Of a stretch of DNA of 33,555 nucleotides, positions 31,329 through 33,555 are shown piece by piece. This DNA comes from Candidatus Peribacteraceae bacterium (lineage in GTDB: Bacteria > Patescibacteriota > Gracilibacteria > Peribacterales > Peribacteraceae). Each line of letters begins with the position of its first letter. Position 1 is the stretch's first letter. Where the stretch lies: contig JAQWAC010000008.1 in NCBI GenBank assembly GCA_028707875.1, positions 1-33,555 on the forward strand, written 5' to 3'. The position numbers and the translations under genes are program-made. The notes beneath the pieces are model-generated. The model saw only the letters and a program-made list of their open reading frames with translations, ran no database searches and was not told where the DNA came from.

Positions 31329-33398
31329 ATGAAGCTTTCGTCTCCTCTTCGGGAGGTCCTGCGCACGACAGGCAATCACCTGAAGGCGCTGGAGGATATG
31401 GGGCTCCGGACGGTGGAGGACCTTCTTCTCTACCTTCCCCGCAGCCATGAGGATCTGAGTCAGATCCGGACCGTCGCCGCGGCGCCCCTGAATGAAAAAA
31501 CGACGATCCGCGGAACGGTCGGGAAGGTGGAACTGGTGCGGATTCGCGGCGGCAGGAGACTGGTGAAGACGCTCTTCACCGATCTGGACGGAGGCACCGC
31601 GGAGGTGGTGTGGTTCAACCAGCCGCACGTGACGCGCATGCTGAAGGAAGGGGACGAAGTGGTTCTCACCGGAAAATTGCAGGAGGACGGCTACAAATTG
31701 AAGATGATGAGTCCCCAGTTCGAACGTGCCGGCACCCGTCCGCTGGTTCATGCGGGGCGGCTTGTGCCGATCTACCCGCAGCACGACATCATCAACACCA
31801 AGTGGTTGCGGGAGAAAATGTCCGTGTTGCGGGAGGCAATCAGGGAACTTCCGGAAACACTGCCGGAAGAGATTCTGCGTGAGGAGAAGCTTCTTTCCCG
31901 CGCCGCGGCCGTGGAGGCGCTGCATTTTCCGGACAAGCCCGAAGACGTGGAGGGCGCGCTCCATCGCATGGCCTTCGAGGAGATGTACCGCATCCAGATG
32001 GAGGCATTGGAGCGCCGCCGTGACTGGCAGCGTGACCGGCAAGAGCGACTCCGGATTCCCATGGAGGTCGAACTGATCAAAGCGTTCTTCCAGACGCTCA
32101 AATTCACCCCGACGGGAAGTCAGAAGATTGCCATTTACGAAATTCTCCGGGACATGGAGAAGGATGTTCCGATGTCGAGGTTGCTCGAAGGCGATGTGGG
32201 ATCGGGGAAAACGCTGGTGGCCACGGCCGTCATGGCGAACGTGCTTGTGCACGGCGGCCAGTGCGCGCTCATGGTGCCGACGGAGGTGCTCGCGCGACAA
32301 CATGCGGAAGTAATCGGAAGGACGCTTGTTCAGCTCTTCAATCATCTGGAACAGAAGCGGAAAAAAAACGAGCGGGTGCCGGCGTTGCGATGTCCGGTGG
32401 TCACATTACTGACCGGCTCCCTTCCGGCGGAGGAGGCATCCCGCGTCCGGCGGATGATTGCGGAAGGACGGGCGGACATCATTGTCGGGACGCATGCGCT
32501 CATTCAGGAGTCCGTGGAGTTCCCCGATCTGAAGTTCGTGATTGTGGATGAGCAGCATCGCTTCGGGGTTGATCAGAGAGAGCGATTGCAGGAGAAGGGG
32601 AGTCCGCACTTCCTCGCAATGACGGCGACTCCCATTCCGCGCACGCTCGCGCTCACGGCGTACGGGCACCATGATCTCTCTGTTCTGCTGGAGAAGCCCG
32701 GGAATCGTCGTCCCATCCGGACAAAAGTCGTCTCCCCGCAGGATCGCGGGACGGTGGAGAAATTCGTGGAGCAACAGATTGCGGAAGGGCGACAGGCCTT
32801 CGTCATCTGTCCGCTGATCCGCGAATCGGGGAACGAGGAAATTGCTGAGGTGAAGAATGTGGAGCAGGAGGTGCAGCGCCTGAAAGAAAGTTTCCCGCGT
32901 CGTCGCGTTGCGATGCTCCACGGTCAGATGGTTCCGAAGGAGAAGGAACAAGTCATGCGGGCGTTCAAAGACCGGCAATCCGACATCCTCGTCTCCACTT
33001 CCGTCATTGAGGTCGGCATCGATGTGCCCAACGCTTCTCTCATCCTCATCGAGGGGTCGGAACGTTTCGGGCTTGCACAGCTCCACCAGTTTCGCGGGCG
33101 TGTGGGTCGCGGGGAGCATCAGAGCCACTGCTTCCTCTTCACCACGACCCCCGAGCAGGCGCGATCTCTGCGCCTCAAAGCGATGGAACAGCACGAGAGC
33201 GGCTTCACGCTGGCGGAGATTGATCTGAAGATCCGGGGGCCCGGAGAGCTCTTTGGTACGCGGCAGAGCGGCTTTGCCCTGAGTGCCTTCCAGGAGTTTT
33301 TTCGGCCGGAATTCATTGCACGGGCACGTAAAGCAGCGGAAAAGACTCTTGGGGAAAAATCGTTTGTTTCGGGCTCTGCGGCTGCTAGACTGCCGTAA
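31329..33398 (+). CDS. recG: ATP-dependent DNA helicase RecG
   Basis: RLLEGDVGSGKTLVA, VIVDEQHRFGVDQRERL, FLAMTATPIPRTLALTAYG, STSVIEVGIDVPNASLILIEGSERFGLAQLHQFRGRVGRG. Confidence 0.97.
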   Translation: MKLSSPLREVLRTTGNHLKALEDMGLRTVEDLLLYLPRSHEDLSQIRTVAAAPLNEKTTIRGTVGKVELVRIRGGRRLVKTLFTDLDGGTAEVVWFNQPHVTRMLKEGDEVVLTGKLQEDGYKLKMMSPQFERAGTRPLVHAGRLVPIYPQHDIINTKWLREKMSVLREAIRELPETLPEEILREEKLLSRAAAVEALHFPDKPEDVEGALHRMAFEEMYRIQMEALERRRDWQRDRQERLRIPMEVELIKAFFQTLKFTPTGSQKIAIYEILRDMEKDVPMSRLLEGDVGSGKTLVATAVMANVLVHGGQCALMVPTEVLARQHAEVIGRTLVQLFNHLEQKRKKNERVPALRCPVVTLLTGSLPAEEASRVRRMIAEGRADIIVGTHALIQESVEFPDLKFVIVDEQHRFGVDQRERLQEKGSPHFLAMTATPIPRTLALTAYGHHDLSVLLEKPGNRRPIRTKVVSPQDRGTVEKFVEQQIAEGRQAFVICPLIRESGNEEIAEVKNVEQEVQRLKESFPRRRVAMLHGQMVPKEKEQVMRAFKDRQSDILVSTSVIEVGIDVPNASLILIEGSERFGLAQLHQFRGRVGRGEHQSHCFLFTTTPEQARSLRLKAMEQHESGFTLAEIDLKIRGPGELFGTRQSGFALSAFQEFFRPEFIARARKAAEKTLGEKSFVSGSAAARLP

Positions 33399-33416
33399 GC
33401 GTTCCGCACTCATTCT

Positions 33417-33555
33417 ATGGCACAACCGACCCCTCCTCCGCCTCCCCGTCCCGGTGATCCCGTACCTGCAGGCGGACTCGATCCGACGCAGGTTTTCGGC
33501 ACACCGCCCCCTCCTCCGCCCGCACAGCAGTCCCAGAAGGGAGCGCAGTCAGGGC
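33417..33555 (+). CDS. Proline-rich protein, N-terminal fragment (truncated by window edge)
   Basis: MAQPTPPPPPRPGDPVPAGGLDPTQVFGTPPPPPPAQQSQKGAQSG, open to the window end. Confidence 0.55.
   Translation, partial: MAQPTPPPPPRPGDPVPAGGLDPTQVFGTPPPPPPAQQSQKGAQSG

Overview
33.6 kb, fairly GC-rich, gene-dense bacterial chromosomal window using the standard code. Gene content and repeat style suggest a Candidate Phyla Radiation/Patescibacteria genome (Peribacteria/Peregrinibacteria-like); this is inference, not demonstrated. Recognisable genes: prfA (3' end), purD, purF, folD, rlmN, tmk, a membrane-anchored double-AAA+ Clp-like protein, class I fructose-bisphosphate aldolase, a second PurD-like ATP-grasp protein, a 661-aa protein with an HExxH motif, a LysA-like PLP decarboxylase overlapping an ATP-grasp ligase, groL/groS with a CIRCE operator, an SLH/Calx-beta surface protein, an NPD-like flavoprotein, an O-antigen-ligase-like protein, citramalate synthase (cimA), a Gmad2/GerMN-like protein, recG, tRNA-Leu(CAG) and tRNA-Pro(CGG). 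No CRISPR array, rRNA, transposase or integrase was seen. Best non-obvious signals: (1) an apparently leaderless Ile-rich leader peptide (MKRSIIIRSIIITRAPRR) with competing hairpins and a terminator upstream of cimA, i.e. a candidate transcription attenuator; (2) a two-copy structured intergenic RNA with compensatory base changes; (3) period-7 tandem arrays abutting the start codons of purD, purF and groL; (4) downstream duplications of the 3' ends of both tRNA genes, one overlapping a REP-like palindrome that itself resembles a tRNA T-arm/acceptor; (5) a mosaic inverted-copy intergenic repeat with a conserved long hairpin; (6) several -10 boxes 6-9 nt from start codons (leaderless mRNAs).
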